Notes under the pieces: model-generated
What the model saw: only the letters and a program-made list of their open reading frames with translations
The model's database searches: none
Told to the model about the DNA's origin: nothing
Position numbers and translations under genes: made by a program
In this document: piece by piece, positions 22,134 to 30,405 of the stretch
Layout of the letters: every line of letters begins with the position of its first letter
Position numbering within the stretch: the first letter of the stretch is position 1
NCBI RefSeq assembly: GCF_900108045.1
Contig: NZ_FNUK01000013.1
Location: forward strand, 1-54,896
Length of the DNA stretch: 54,896 nt
DNA from: Caloramator fervidus
GTDB lineage: Bacteria > Bacillota > Clostridia > Clostridiales > Caloramatoraceae
Direction of reading: 5' to 3'

Positions 22134-22210
22134 GCGCCCTTAGCTCAGCTGGATAGAGCAACGGCCTTCTAAGCCGTGTGTCGGGAGTTCGAATCTCTCA
22201 GGGCGCACCA
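22134..22210 (+). tRNA. tRNA-Arg (TCT), copy 2
   Basis: As copy 1 at 21553 but with acceptor GCGCCCT/AGGGCGC: a T-A pair has become C-G, leaving the helix intact. Anticodon TCT; CCA encoded. Confidence 0.95.
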
Positions 22211-22221
22211 ATATTGAATGT

Positions 22222-22297
22222 GGGCCATTAGCTCAGTTGGTAGAGCACCTGACTCTTAATCAGGGTGTCCTGGGTTCGAGTCCCCGATGGCCCACCA
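22222..22297 (+). tRNA. tRNA-Lys (CTT), copy 1
   Basis: Acceptor GGGCCAT/ATGGCCC, anticodon CTT in loop CTCTTAA, CCA encoded. Identical to the gene at 22407. Confidence 0.93.
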
Positions 22298-22321
22298 TTT
22301 TAATTTTAAATACATAGTTGA

Positions 22322-22398
22322 GCGCCCATAGCTCAGCTGGATAGAGTTACAGACTTCGAATCTGGAGGTCGTAGGTTCGAGTCCTACTGGGCGCACCA
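22322..22398 (+). tRNA. tRNA-Arg (TCG)
   Basis: Acceptor GCGCCCA/TGGGCGC, anticodon TCG in loop CTTCGAA, CCA encoded. Reads the CGA-family Arg codons. Confidence 0.93.
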
Positions 22399-22406
22399 GA
22401 TAGCGC

Positions 22407-22482
22407 GGGCCATTAGCTCAGTTGGTAGAGCACCTGACTCTTAATCAGGGTGTCCTGGGTTCGAGTCCCCGATGGCCCACCA
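22407..22482 (+). tRNA. tRNA-Lys (CTT), copy 2
   Basis: Same 76-nt sequence as copy 1 at 22222-22297. Last gene of the tRNA operon, directly before the terminator. Confidence 0.93.
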
Positions 22483-22484
22483 TT

Positions 22485-22511
22485 AAAACCACCAATATTG
22501 GTGGTTTTTTA
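22485..22511 (+). terminator. Terminator of the tRNA operon
   Basis: A perfect palindrome AAAACCACCAAT/ATTGGTGGTTTT (22485-22508) followed by further T. Confidence 0.85.
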
Positions 22512-22574
22512 TTTTATCTTTATTTTTTTTGCATGTTGGTTTATAATATATTAAGGCCTCGGGGAGGTGAAATT

Positions 22575-23330
22575 ATGGGTAAACCAAGTATATTTAGCAG
22601 AGATTATGAAAAAATAATGCGAAGAAGAAGAATTAATATGATTTTGTTTATTTTGTTAATAATAAGCATAATCTATTTTTTTGGTGATAAATTTTTTAAT
22701 ATAAATTTTTTAAAAGGGATAAAGTTTGGAAATCAAAATGAAAAAAAATCTAGCAGTCTTGTAAAAAAGGATTTGAAAAATGATTATAAAACTGAAAATT
22801 CAGTTAATATAATTAAATACAAAAAAGAGGATGGAAGTTTTATACAAATTTATGTTGATAAAGATAAGATAGTAGATATTAAAGATCCATCAGGAAACAC
22901 TAACTTTGATATATCCGATGATAAAACTTTTGTTGTGTTTGATGATATAAAATCTGGAAAAATAATTATGTTTGATACTGTGAATTTTACTGAGATATCA
23001 AAGGATTATTATAGGTCACCTAAATTAGGAAAGATTTTCTATAGAAAAGATATTTTAAAATCCAACCCCAATTATATTTGGGCTGCAAAACCTTATATCC
23101 TTTCTGATAAAAAAGTTATTTTTATTTCACAGCTTCCGTATTTTAAAAAGAATTCACAGCTTTATCTTTGGATTTTGGATTTAAAAACTAAAAATTCTAA
23201 AAGGATATCTTCTTTAAGTATTAAAGATGTAAATTCGGTGGAGTATATTCCTTATTCTGAAGGCTTGAAAATAAAAATTGAAAATAATATTTATGTTTTA
23301 AAAAAGGGCAGCTATAGATTAATTAAATGA
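22575..23330 (+). CDS. Membrane-anchored hypothetical protein (251 aa)
   Basis: Starts MGKPSIFSRDYEKIMRRRR, then one transmembrane segment (about residues 21-37, ILFILLIISIIYFF), then a Lys-rich linker and a beta-rich domain on the outer side if the positive-inside rule holds. No catalytic motif is visible; the Asp/Ser/Lys-rich strands could form a propeller-like or SH3-like fold. ATG 22575 has SD GGGGAGGTGA (22561-22570). A candidate TATAAT at 22542-22547 lies upstream. Function unknown. Confidence 0.75.
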   Translation: MGKPSIFSRDYEKIMRRRRINMILFILLIISIIYFFGDKFFNINFLKGIKFGNQNEKKSSSLVKKDLKNDYKTENSVNIIKYKKEDGSFIQIYVDKDKIVDIKDPSGNTNFDISDDKTFVVFDDIKSGKIIMFDTVNFTEISKDYYRSPKLGKIFYRKDILKSNPNYIWAAKPYILSDKKVIFISQLPYFKKNSQLYLWILDLKTKNSKRISSLSIKDVNSVEYIPYSEGLKIKIENNIYVLKKGSYRLIK

Positions 23331-23353
23331 TTTCATTATCAAGCTGCCTTCTT
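23307..23353 (+). terminator. Possible terminator with a long loop
   Basis: GGCAGCT (23307-23313) in the last codons pairs with AGCTGCC (23342-23348), followed by TTCTTT. The 28-nt loop is large, so efficiency is doubtful. Confidence 0.4.
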
Positions 23354-23392
23354 TAACATATAATTATATTAAGCAATCTTTTTGGTGATCAT

Positions 23393-24229
23393 ATGTTAAG
23401 GTACCATAAAACAGATGATATAGAAAGAATTGTATCAATCAATTTGCTGGAGGAATATAAGAAAAACTATGATAATGTCCTTTTATCCTCAATAATAGCA
23501 GGTTTTCACAGAACATTTGGATTAAGGCATGAAGGAATAAGCATGGCTTTAGAGATAGTTGAAAGCATTAAAGATGATACGCCAAATCTTTTAGAGAGAA
23601 ATCTTCTTGTATGGAATTTGTATGTTCTAGCTCAAGAATTTTTAGAAGAGGGTAATTTAGAAAAAGCAATGGGTTTTATAGAAAGAGCAGAAAAGAATTG
23701 GACTAGAGATGTTTTATTAGGTGATGAAATAGGGGTTTATCACGTATCTTGGATTGAACAATTTTGGTATTTGAAAAGCCAGATATATATGCTTTTATAT
23801 GATGAAAAAAATTTTCAAAAGATGATAGATATGATTCTCTCAAGCAGATATAACCTTTTTAAAGAAGCAGAACAAGTTACAGGTGAAACTATAATTTATG
23901 ATAGATGCACCTATAATGCCTTTGAAATTATGGCGATAGAATCTAGAAGAAAAAATATTTATAAATCTATTGACTTTCTAAAGCAGGCAATTCTAATAAA
24001 AGGTAATTTATATGTAAAGGAAGAAAAATATAATGTAAATCCATATAAATATTTTGATAGTCTCTTAAATTATTTTAACAGTCTTCAGGATAGGCCTTAC
24101 GATAATTTAAAATATTTATATTGTGCAACTTGTAAGTTTTTTGACTGTGATGTTTGCAAAAGATTTGGAATAACTACGGATAAATTTAAAGCTTGTAGTA
24201 TGTATGAAGTAAAAAAGGCAACCCCTTAA
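23393..24229 (+). CDS. Hypothetical protein with TPR-like helices and Cys-rich tail
   Basis: A 278-aa soluble protein. Residues 1-215 are helical in appearance, with TPR-like segments (LVWNLYVLAQEFLEEGNLEKAMGF, split at about residues 70-93). The C-terminus carries CATCKFFDCDVCKRFG and a further C, a likely zinc-binding site. No catalytic motif. The upstream sequence TTGGTGATC is only a weak SD before ATG 23396; a TTATATTAAG-type element lies near 23365. I do not recognise the family. Its last codons form part of the structured element at 24215-24295. Confidence 0.7.
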   Translation: MLRYHKTDDIERIVSINLLEEYKKNYDNVLLSSIIAGFHRTFGLRHEGISMALEIVESIKDDTPNLLERNLLVWNLYVLAQEFLEEGNLEKAMGFIERAEKNWTRDVLLGDEIGVYHVSWIEQFWYLKSQIYMLLYDEKNFQKMIDMILSSRYNLFKEAEQVTGETIIYDRCTYNAFEIMAIESRRKNIYKSIDFLKQAILIKGNLYVKEEKYNVNPYKYFDSLLNYFNSLQDRPYDNLKYLYCATCKFFDCDVCKRFGITTDKFKACSMYEVKKATP

Positions 24230-24295
24230 GAAACAATATGAGGTGAGGCGGCAGCACTTAGATTGGAACAAAACAGGAGGAGGGATTGCCTTTTT
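24215..24295 (+). ncRNA. Possible structured RNA or complex terminator
   Basis: AAGGCAA (24215-24221) pairs with TTGCCTT (24286-24292), extended by CCCT/AGGG after one mismatch. Inside, CAAT/ATTG and AGGTG/CACTT form a second stem with a 9-nt loop, AGGCGGCAG. A T-run follows the closing stem, as in an intrinsic terminator. The interior is more ordered than a simple terminator loop. It lacks the GGAAG core of SRP RNA. It may be a 3'-UTR-derived small RNA or an unusual terminator. Confidence 0.35.
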
Positions 24296-24375
24296 CCATC
24301 TCTTTAGCCCATTAGTTATTATAACCACATTGTTTAATGTTATACATGAGATAAAAAATTTTTGGAGGTTTTTTT

Positions 24376-25212
24376 ATGAAAAAGTTTTTTTTAAGGGTTT
24401 TGATAATATTTTTAATTATTTTTAATTCAGCCTGTGGGTTAACTGAAAAGGATAATTTTAAAGGTAAACTTGCCTTTTTTGTAGTTGATGTAGGTCAAGG
24501 AGATTGTCTTTTGATAAAAACTCCAAACGATAGCTATGTTATGGTAGATGGTGGTTCACAAAATGAGGAAGATAAGTTAAAATACTTTTTAAGCCAGTAT
24601 GATATTAAAAATATAGATTATGTCGTTGCAACTCATCCCCATGAGGATCATATTGGTAATTTAGATTATATTATAAAAAATTATAATGTGAAAAAAATAT
24701 TTATGCCTAAAGTAACCACTAATACAAAATCCTTTGAAAACTTAATGGAAGCTATAAGAAAAAAGAAATTAAAAATAAGTGTTGCAAAAGCAGGGATTTC
24801 CTTTGAATTAGATGGAGTTTTATTTCAATTTTTAGCTCCAAACAGTCTAAGGTACGATGACTTAAATAATTATAGTGCTGTTTTAAAAGTAGTTTATAAA
24901 GATAATAGTATCCTACTTATGGGGGATGCAGAGAAGATATCTGAAAATGAGATTATAAAAAAATTTGATGTTAAGGCAGATATTTTAAAAGTAGGTCATC
25001 ATGGAAGTGTATCTTCAACAGGAGAAAATTTTTTAAAAAGAGTAAGTCCAAAGTATGCTGTTGTATGCTGTGGGAAAAATAACGATTATGGACATCCCCA
25101 TAGAGAAACTTTAGAGCTTTTAAGTAAATATAACGTAAAGGTAGTAAGAACAGATATAGATGGAACAGTGGTGTTTTTGCTTGACGGAGAAGAAATAGAA
25201 GTTTATAAATAA
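24376..25212 (+). CDS. Secreted lipoprotein, ComEC-type metallo-beta-lactamase fold
   Basis: Predicted metal-dependent hydrolase anchored outside the cell. A signal peptide precedes lipobox NSAC with Cys20. The metallo-beta-lactamase motifs are FVVDVGQGDC, DGG, THPHEDHIGN, MGDA, GHHGS and YGHPH. The domain resembles the C-terminal hydrolase part of ComEC (DNA uptake), here as a stand-alone 278-aa protein, a common form in Clostridia whose role is unclear. SD GGAGG precedes ATG 24376. Confidence 0.85.
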   Translation: MKKFFLRVLIIFLIIFNSACGLTEKDNFKGKLAFFVVDVGQGDCLLIKTPNDSYVMVDGGSQNEEDKLKYFLSQYDIKNIDYVVATHPHEDHIGNLDYIIKNYNVKKIFMPKVTTNTKSFENLMEAIRKKKLKISVAKAGISFELDGVLFQFLAPNSLRYDDLNNYSAVLKVVYKDNSILLMGDAEKISENEIIKKFDVKADILKVGHHGSVSSTGENFLKRVSPKYAVVCCGKNNDYGHPHRETLELLSKYNVKVVRTDIDGTVVFLLDGEEIEVYK

Positions 25213-25218
25213 TTATAC

Positions 25219-25247
25219 TTGAATGTAAAAATATTGTATGTTATCAT
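25219..25247 (+). promoter_or_regulatory. SigA-type promoter of tig
   Basis: TTGAAT (25219-25224), 17 bp, TATCAT (25242-25247), giving a leader of about 60 nt before the tig SD. Confidence 0.55.
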
Positions 25248-25315
25248 AATAATGCATATTTGTATATAAGTGAAGGATAAAAATAAAAATTGAATATAGA
25301 ATGGAGGATTTTTCG

Positions 25316-26611
25316 ATGAATACAAAGGTAGAAAGATTAGAAAACAATGTAGTTAAAATTGAAGTTACTGTTCCTGCAGACAAATTTAAGGAAGCTTTAA
25401 AAAAGTCCTATGAAAAGAATGCATCAAGATTTAATGTTCCAGGATTTAGAAAAGGCAAAGCGCCAATGGCTATAGTTGAAAGATACTACGGAGAAGGAGT
25501 CTTTTATGAGGATGCTATAAACTTTATAGTAGAAGAGACTTACCCAAAGGTAGTAGAAGAAAACGATATTCATCCTGTTGACTACCCAGAATTAGATATC
25601 ATCCAAATTGGAAAAAATGTAGATTTCATTTATACTGCAAAGGTTATAGTAAAGCCTGAAGTTAAGCTTGGACAATACAAAGGACTTGAGGCTACAAAAA
25701 TAAGCTACATGGTTACAGACGAAGATGTGGAAGCAGAATTAAACATGCTAAAGGAAAAAAATGCTAGAATCATAGTAAAAGAAGATGGAACAATAGAAAA
25801 AGGAGATATAGCTGTAATTGATTTTGAAGGATTTATAGACGGTAAGCCTTTTGAAGGTGGAAAGGCTGAAAATTATGAGTTAGTTATAGGCTCTTTAACA
25901 TTTATTCCAGGATTTGAAGACCAATTAGTTGGTGCTAAAAAGGGAGATACAGTAGATGTAAATGTTACATTCCCAGAAGACTATCATGTTGAAAGCCTTA
26001 AAGGAAAGCCTGCATTATTTAAAGTAACAATAAAAGAAATAAAGACTAAGGAATATCCAGTTGTAGATGATGAATTTGCAAAGGATGTTTCAGAATTTGA
26101 AACACTAGAAGAACTAAAGGCAGATATAAGGAAAAAACTTCAAGAAGCAAATGAAAAAAGAGCAAAGATGGAACTTGAAGATCAGTTAGTTGGAAAGGTT
26201 GTTAACGCTTCAGAAGTTGATATTCCAGAAGTTATGATAAATCAAGAAATAGATTATATGATTAAAGATATGGATTATAGGTTAAGATATCAAGGATTAA
26301 ATATAAATCAATATCTTGAAATGATGGGAATTACAATGGAAGATTTAAGAAGGGACTTTAAAGAAGTTGCAACAAATAGGGTAAAAACAAGCTTAGTTTT
26401 AGAAGCAATAGCTAAAGCTGAAGGTATAACAGCAACTGAAGAGGAAATCGAAAAGAGAGCAGAAGAAATTGCAAAGAGATATGGAGTAAAGGATATTGAA
26501 AGAATGAAAAAAGCAATAATTGAATCACAAAGAGCTTTAATTGCTGAAGAAATAGTTAATAATAAGGTTATTGATTTAATTGTTAATGAGAGCAAAATAA
26601 TAATAGGCTAA
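25316..26611 (+). CDS. tig: Trigger factor
   Basis: Ribosome-bound chaperone and peptidyl-prolyl isomerase acting on nascent chains. 431 aa. N-terminal ribosome-binding domain with the GFRKGKAP signature (residues about 43-50), FKBP-type PPIase domain (about 150-245, GDIAVIDFEGFIDGKPFEGG), and helical C-terminal domain. ATG 25316 has GGAGG (25303-25307); the in-frame ATG 25301 overlaps the SD and is rejected. tig-clpP-clpX is the standard Firmicute order. Confidence 0.97.
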   Translation: MNTKVERLENNVVKIEVTVPADKFKEALKKSYEKNASRFNVPGFRKGKAPMAIVERYYGEGVFYEDAINFIVEETYPKVVEENDIHPVDYPELDIIQIGKNVDFIYTAKVIVKPEVKLGQYKGLEATKISYMVTDEDVEAELNMLKEKNARIIVKEDGTIEKGDIAVIDFEGFIDGKPFEGGKAENYELVIGSLTFIPGFEDQLVGAKKGDTVDVNVTFPEDYHVESLKGKPALFKVTIKEIKTKEYPVVDDEFAKDVSEFETLEELKADIRKKLQEANEKRAKMELEDQLVGKVVNASEVDIPEVMINQEIDYMIKDMDYRLRYQGLNINQYLEMMGITMEDLRRDFKEVATNRVKTSLVLEAIAKAEGITATEEEIEKRAEEIAKRYGVKDIERMKKAIIESQRALIAEEIVNNKVIDLIVNESKIIIG

Positions 26612-26615
26612 TAGG

Positions 26616-26647
26616 TTAAAGCAATTGCTTTTTAGCAATTGCTTTAA
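26616..26647 (+). other. Stem-loop between tig and clpP
   Basis: TTAAAGCAATTGC (26616-26628), loop TTTTTA, GCAATTGCTTTAA (26635-26647). A 13-bp perfect stem without a real T-tract after it; partial termination or mRNA processing is possible. clpP starts 23 bp later with no room for a separate promoter. Confidence 0.6.
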
Positions 26648-26670
26648 CTTAAATTTAAGGAGGCGATAGA

Positions 26671-27258
26671 ATGAGCTTAGTTCCTATAGTAATTGAACAA
26701 ACTGCAAGAGGAGAAAGATCTTATGATATATATTCAAGGCTTTTAAAGGAAAGAATAATATTTCTTGGGGATGAGATAAACGATCAAACTGCAAATCTTG
26801 TTATAGCTCAGCTTTTATTCTTAGAGTCAGAAGATCCTGACAAGGATATTTATCTTTATATAAACAGCCCAGGAGGAGTAATATCAGCAGGTCTTGCAAT
26901 TTATGATACAATGCAGTATATAAAACCTGATGTTTCAACTATATGCGTTGGTATGGCAGCTTCAATGGCAGCTGTTTTACTTGCAGCTGGTGCAAAAGGA
27001 AAGAGATTTGCTCTTCCAAATAGCGAAATAATGATACATCAGCCTCTTGGAGGAGCGAGAGGTCAAGCGTCAGATATTGCAATTCAAGCTGAACATATAT
27101 TAAGGCTTAAGAGAAGATTAAATGAAATATTAAGTGAAAGAACAGGTCAGCCTATTGAAAAGATTGAAAGGGATACCGACAGGGATAATTTTATGACAGC
27201 TTTAGAAGCTAAAGAATATGGTCTTATAGATGATGTTATTACTAAAAAAATCAAATAA
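26671..27258 (+). CDS. clpP: ATP-dependent Clp protease proteolytic subunit
   Basis: Serine protease that forms the double-heptamer chamber used by ClpX and ClpC. 195 aa with the triad Ser98 (GMAASMA), His123 (MIHQPLGG) and Asp172 in their canonical positions. SD AAGGAGGCG precedes ATG 26671. No CtsR or CIRCE operator is visible upstream, so control may come from the tig promoter. Confidence 0.98.
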   Translation: MSLVPIVIEQTARGERSYDIYSRLLKERIIFLGDEINDQTANLVIAQLLFLESEDPDKDIYLYINSPGGVISAGLAIYDTMQYIKPDVSTICVGMAASMAAVLLAAGAKGKRFALPNSEIMIHQPLGGARGQASDIAIQAEHILRLKRRLNEILSERTGQPIEKIERDTDRDNFMTALEAKEYGLIDDVITKKIK

Positions 27259-27273
27259 ATGTGAGGTGTCATA

Positions 27274-28563
27274 ATGGCAAAAATTGATGAAAAGAAACTA
27301 AAGTGTTCTTTTTGCGGTAAGTCACAAGACCAGGTAAAAAGGCTTATTGCTGGTCCTGGTGTTTATATATGTGATGAATGTGTAGAGCTTTGCTCTGAAA
27401 TAATAACTGAGGAGCTTGAATACGAACAAGATTATGAAATGACTGACCTTCCAAAGCCTCATGAAATAAAAGAATATCTTGATCAATATGTTGTAGGTCA
27501 AGACGAGGCGAAAAAGGCTTTGGCAGTTGCTGTTTATAATCATTACAAAAGAATTAATGCACCAAAGAGTAAAAAAGATGATGTTGAACTTCAAAAGAGC
27601 AATATATTATTGTTAGGACCTACTGGATCTGGTAAGACGCTTCTTGCACAAACTTTAGCAAAGATGTTAAATGTTCCTTTTGCCATAGCAGATGCAACAA
27701 CCCTTACAGAAGCAGGATATGTTGGTGAAGACGTTGAAAATATACTCTTAAGGCTTATTCAAAATGCTGATTATGATATAGAAAGGGCGGAAAAAGGAAT
27801 TATTTATATTGATGAAATAGATAAAATAGCAAGAAAGTCAGAAAATCCTTCTATTACAAGGGATGTTTCAGGCGAAGGAGTTCAACAGGCTCTTTTAAAA
27901 ATTCTTGAAGGAACTGTAGCAAATGTTCCGCCTCAAGGTGGAAGAAAACATCCTCATCAAGAGTTTTTACAAATAGATACAACTAATATACTTTTTATAT
28001 GCGGAGGAGCTTTTGAAGGAATCGATAAGATAATAGAAAAAAGGCTCCACCAAAACTCTATAGGATTTGGAGCGGATATAAAGAGCAAGAAGGAAAGAAA
28101 TGTTGGAGAAATATTAAAACATATTCTACCGGAGGATCTTTTAAAATTTGGAATGATACCAGAATTTATAGGTAGAGTTCCAATAGTAGTTACCCTAAAT
28201 CAACTTGATAAAGAGGCTCTTATAAACATTCTTACAGAGCCTAAGAATGCCCTTGTAAAGCAGTATGCAAAGCTATTTGAAATGGATGGAGTAGAGTTAG
28301 AATTTGAAAAGGAAGCTTTAGAAGCCATTGCGGAAGAAGCTTTAAAGAGAAAAACAGGAGCAAGAGGTTTAAGGGCTATAATGGAAGAAATAATGTTAGA
28401 TGTTATGTATGAAATACCTTCAAGGGAAGATGTAACAAAATGTATAATAACATATGATACTGTTGTAAATAAACAACCACCTAAGTTAATAGTTGGGGAA
28501 TCTTTAAAGAAAAAATCTTCTGAAAGCAAAAAATCAAAGCTTAAAACCCAAAGCGTATCATGA
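27274..28563 (+). CDS. clpX: ATP-dependent Clp protease ATP-binding subunit ClpX
   Basis: AAA+ unfoldase that feeds substrates to ClpP. 429 aa. Zinc-binding domain with Cys11, Cys14, Cys33 and Cys36; Walker A GPTGSGKT near residue 115; Walker [11 protein letters not shown]; the IGF loop (SIGFGAD) for ClpP docking; sensor 2 GARGLRAI. It starts 15 bp after clpP with SD GAGGTG. Confidence 0.98.
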   Translation: MAKIDEKKLKCSFCGKSQDQVKRLIAGPGVYICDECVELCSEIITEELEYEQDYEMTDLPKPHEIKEYLDQYVVGQDEAKKALAVAVYNHYKRINAPKSKKDDVELQKSNILLLGPTGSGKTLLAQTLAKMLNVPFAIADATTLTEAGYVGEDVENILLRLIQNADYDIERAEKGIIYIDEIDKIARKSENPSITRDVSGEGVQQALLKILEGTVANVPPQGGRKHPHQEFLQIDTTNILFICGGAFEGIDKIIEKRLHQNSIGFGADIKSKKERNVGEILKHILPEDLLKFGMIPEFIGRVPIVVTLNQLDKEALINILTEPKNALVKQYAKLFEMDGVELEFEKEALEAIAEEALKRKTGARGLRAIMEEIMLDVMYEIPSREDVTKCIITYDTVVNKQPPKLIVGESLKKKSSESKKSKLKTQSVS

Positions 28564-28585
28564 GGCTTTTTAGCCTCATTTTTTA
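28560..28585 (+). terminator. Terminator after clpX
   Basis: ATGAGGC (28560-28566), loop TTTTTA, GCCTCAT (28573-28579), then T-rich TTTTTTAT. It separates the tig-clpPX unit from lonB. Confidence 0.85.
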
Positions 28586-28597
28586 TTTCCCTTCCCT

Positions 28598-28626
28598 GCA
28601 TAATGGATTTAAAAAAGGAAATAATA
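28598..28626 (+). promoter_or_regulatory. Sigma-F/G-like promoter before lonB
   Basis: GCATA (28598-28602), 14 nt, GGAAATAATA (28617-28626). The second box fits the sigma-F -10 form GGnnAnAnTR fully and the first fits GYATA; the usual spacer is about 15. In Bacillus subtilis lonB is transcribed in the forespore by sigma-F, which supports the reading. Confidence 0.45.
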
Positions 28627-28653
28627 AGTTTGAATAGAAAGGGAGGGGAAAAT

Positions 28654-30294
28654 ATGATTACAAGTCAATTCTTGGTTGTTTTAAACTTAATTTTTACAGC
28701 TATAGTTACTATATATTTTTATAATTTATTAAAAGGGCAGCAAAGTGCCAAGGTTTATATTGAAAGGGAAAGCAAAAAAGAGATTGAAAAGCTTAATAAA
28801 ATGAGGTCGATAAGCCTTACTGAACCTCTTTCAGAAAAAACAAGGCCTTCCTCCTTTGACGAGATAATAGGCCAGGAAATGGGAATAAAAGCGTTAAAGG
28901 CGGCTCTTTGTGGTCCTAATCCTCAGCATGTTATAATATATGGCCCTCCGGGAGTTGGAAAAACAGCAGCTGCAAGATTAGTTTTAGAAGAAGCTAAGAA
29001 AAATCCTATGTCTCCGTTTAAAAGTGATGCTAAATTTATAGAAGTAGATGCTGCAACGGTAAGGTTTGATGAACGAGGAATTGCCGATCCTCTTATAGGT
29101 TCTGTGCATGACCCTATATACCAGGGGGCAGGACCTTTAGGAGTTGCAGGAATACCTCAACCAAAGCCTGGAGCTGTTACTAAGGCCCATGGAGGAATTT
29201 TATTTTTAGACGAGATTGGAGAGCTTCATCCTATTCAAATGAATAAGCTTTTAAAGGTTTTAGAGGATAGAAAGGTTTATCTAGATAGCGTATATTATTC
29301 TTCAGAGGATCCTAACATTCCAAGTCATATAAAGGACATATTTGAAAATGGACTTCCTGCAGATTTTAGACTTGTTGGAGCTACAACAAGAAACCCTGAA
29401 GAAATTCCACCGGCTATAAGATCAAGGTGCGTTGAAATATTTTTTAGGGCTTTAACTCCCGATGAGATAGAGATAATAGCTCAAAATGCAGCTAAAAAAG
29501 GCGGATTTACCATAGATGAAGAGGCTGTAAAGACTGTTGCTAAGTATGCAACAAATGGAAGAGAAGCTGTAAACATTGTTCAAATTGCTGGCGGTATTGC
29601 AATAAACGAAGGAAGGCGTAATATAACCGTAAAGGATGTTGAATATGTTATAGAAAGTGGACATTATAGCCCAAGGCCGGATAAGAAAATTGCGAAGGAA
29701 CCTCAAGTAGGAGCTGTAAATGGATTAGCAGTTGTAGGAGCAAACTTAGGAATACTTTTAGAAGTTGAAGCAACAGCAATAGAAGTTGAAAAGGGAACAG
29801 GAAAGTTAACTATAACTGGAATAATTGATGAAGAAGAAACAGGAAGTTATGGTAAAAAATTAAGAAGGAAAAGTACATCAAAAGGTTCAGTTGAAAACGT
29901 ATTAACGGTTTTAAGAAAGTATTTGGATATAGATACAAGAAATTATGACATACATGTAAATTTCCCTGGAGGAATGCCAATAGACGGTCCTTCAGCTGGA
30001 GTTACTATAACTACTGCTATTTATAGTGCTATAACTGGTATTCCTGTTAATAATGAAGTTGCAATGACGGGGGAAGTATCTATAAGAGGATATGTAAAAC
30101 CAGTTGGAGGAATACTTGCCAAGATTGAAGCAGCCAAAAAAGCAGGAGTTAAAAAGGTTTTAATTCCAAAGGAGAATTATCAAGAAAACTTTAAGGATAT
30201 GGATATAGAGATAATACCTGTAAGTAGAATTGAAGAGGTTTTATGTGAAGCCCTTGTGGATAAAAAGGTTTTGGTTAAAAAAAGTACAGCTTAA
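28654..30294 (+). CDS. lonB: Lon-like ATP-dependent protease LonB
   Basis: Membrane-anchored Lon paralogue; in Bacillus it acts in the forespore. 546 aa from ATG 28654 (SD GGGAGGGG; earlier in-frame ATGs at 28603 and after it lack an SD). One N-terminal transmembrane helix (about residues 5-24), AAA+ domain with GPPGVGKT and ILFLDEIGEL, and C-terminal S16 protease domain with catalytic Ser in DGPSAG and a downstream Lys. It lacks the LAN substrate domain of LonA, as is normal for LonB. Confidence 0.95.
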   Translation: MITSQFLVVLNLIFTAIVTIYFYNLLKGQQSAKVYIERESKKEIEKLNKMRSISLTEPLSEKTRPSSFDEIIGQEMGIKALKAALCGPNPQHVIIYGPPGVGKTAAARLVLEEAKKNPMSPFKSDAKFIEVDAATVRFDERGIADPLIGSVHDPIYQGAGPLGVAGIPQPKPGAVTKAHGGILFLDEIGELHPIQMNKLLKVLEDRKVYLDSVYYSSEDPNIPSHIKDIFENGLPADFRLVGATTRNPEEIPPAIRSRCVEIFFRALTPDEIEIIAQNAAKKGGFTIDEEAVKTVAKYATNGREAVNIVQIAGGIAINEGRRNITVKDVEYVIESGHYSPRPDKKIAKEPQVGAVNGLAVVGANLGILLEVEATAIEVEKGTGKLTITGIIDEEETGSYGKKLRRKSTSKGSVENVLTVLRKYLDIDTRNYDIHVNFPGGMPIDGPSAGVTITTAIYSAITGIPVNNEVAMTGEVSIRGYVKPVGGILAKIEAAKKAGVKKVLIPKENYQENFKDMDIEIIPVSRIEEVLCEALVDKKVLVKKSTA

Positions 30295-30296
30295 TA

Positions 30297-30325
30297 GGCA
30301 CCCTTTAGGGTGCCATTGTTATCTG
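30297..30325 (+). terminator. Terminator after lonB
   Basis: GGCACCC (30297-30303), loop TTTA, GGGTGCC (30308-30314), then an imperfect T-rich tail ATTGTTATCT. Confidence 0.75.
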
Positions 30326-30331
30326 TTGTTG

Positions 30332-30361
30332 TTGAAAATGTATGGATAATTAAGGTATAAT
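30332..30361 (+). promoter_or_regulatory. SigA-type promoter of lon
   Basis: TTGAAA (30332-30337), 18 bp, TATAAT (30356-30361), upstream of SD AAAGGAG and ATG 30406. Confidence 0.65.
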
Positions 30362-30405
30362 ATATAAGACTATGAAAGAAACTCTGATGAAAGGAGTTGA
30401 GATAG

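Noticed and set aside
22422-22574. Extension of the 251-aa membrane protein back into the last tRNA-Lys
   Set aside because: The extra 51 codons read through a tRNA gene and its terminator; ATG 22575 has an excellent SD.
24215-24295. SRP RNA (ffs)
   Set aside because: The size is plausible, but the conserved GGAAG tetraloop region of domain IV is absent.
24243-24425. Small plus-strand reading frame between two genes
   Set aside because: It overlaps the structured element and the start of the lipoprotein gene, and has no convincing product.
26600-26670. CtsR or CIRCE operator before clpP
   Set aside because: Neither the CtsR heptad repeat nor the CIRCE TTAGCACTC inverted repeat is present.
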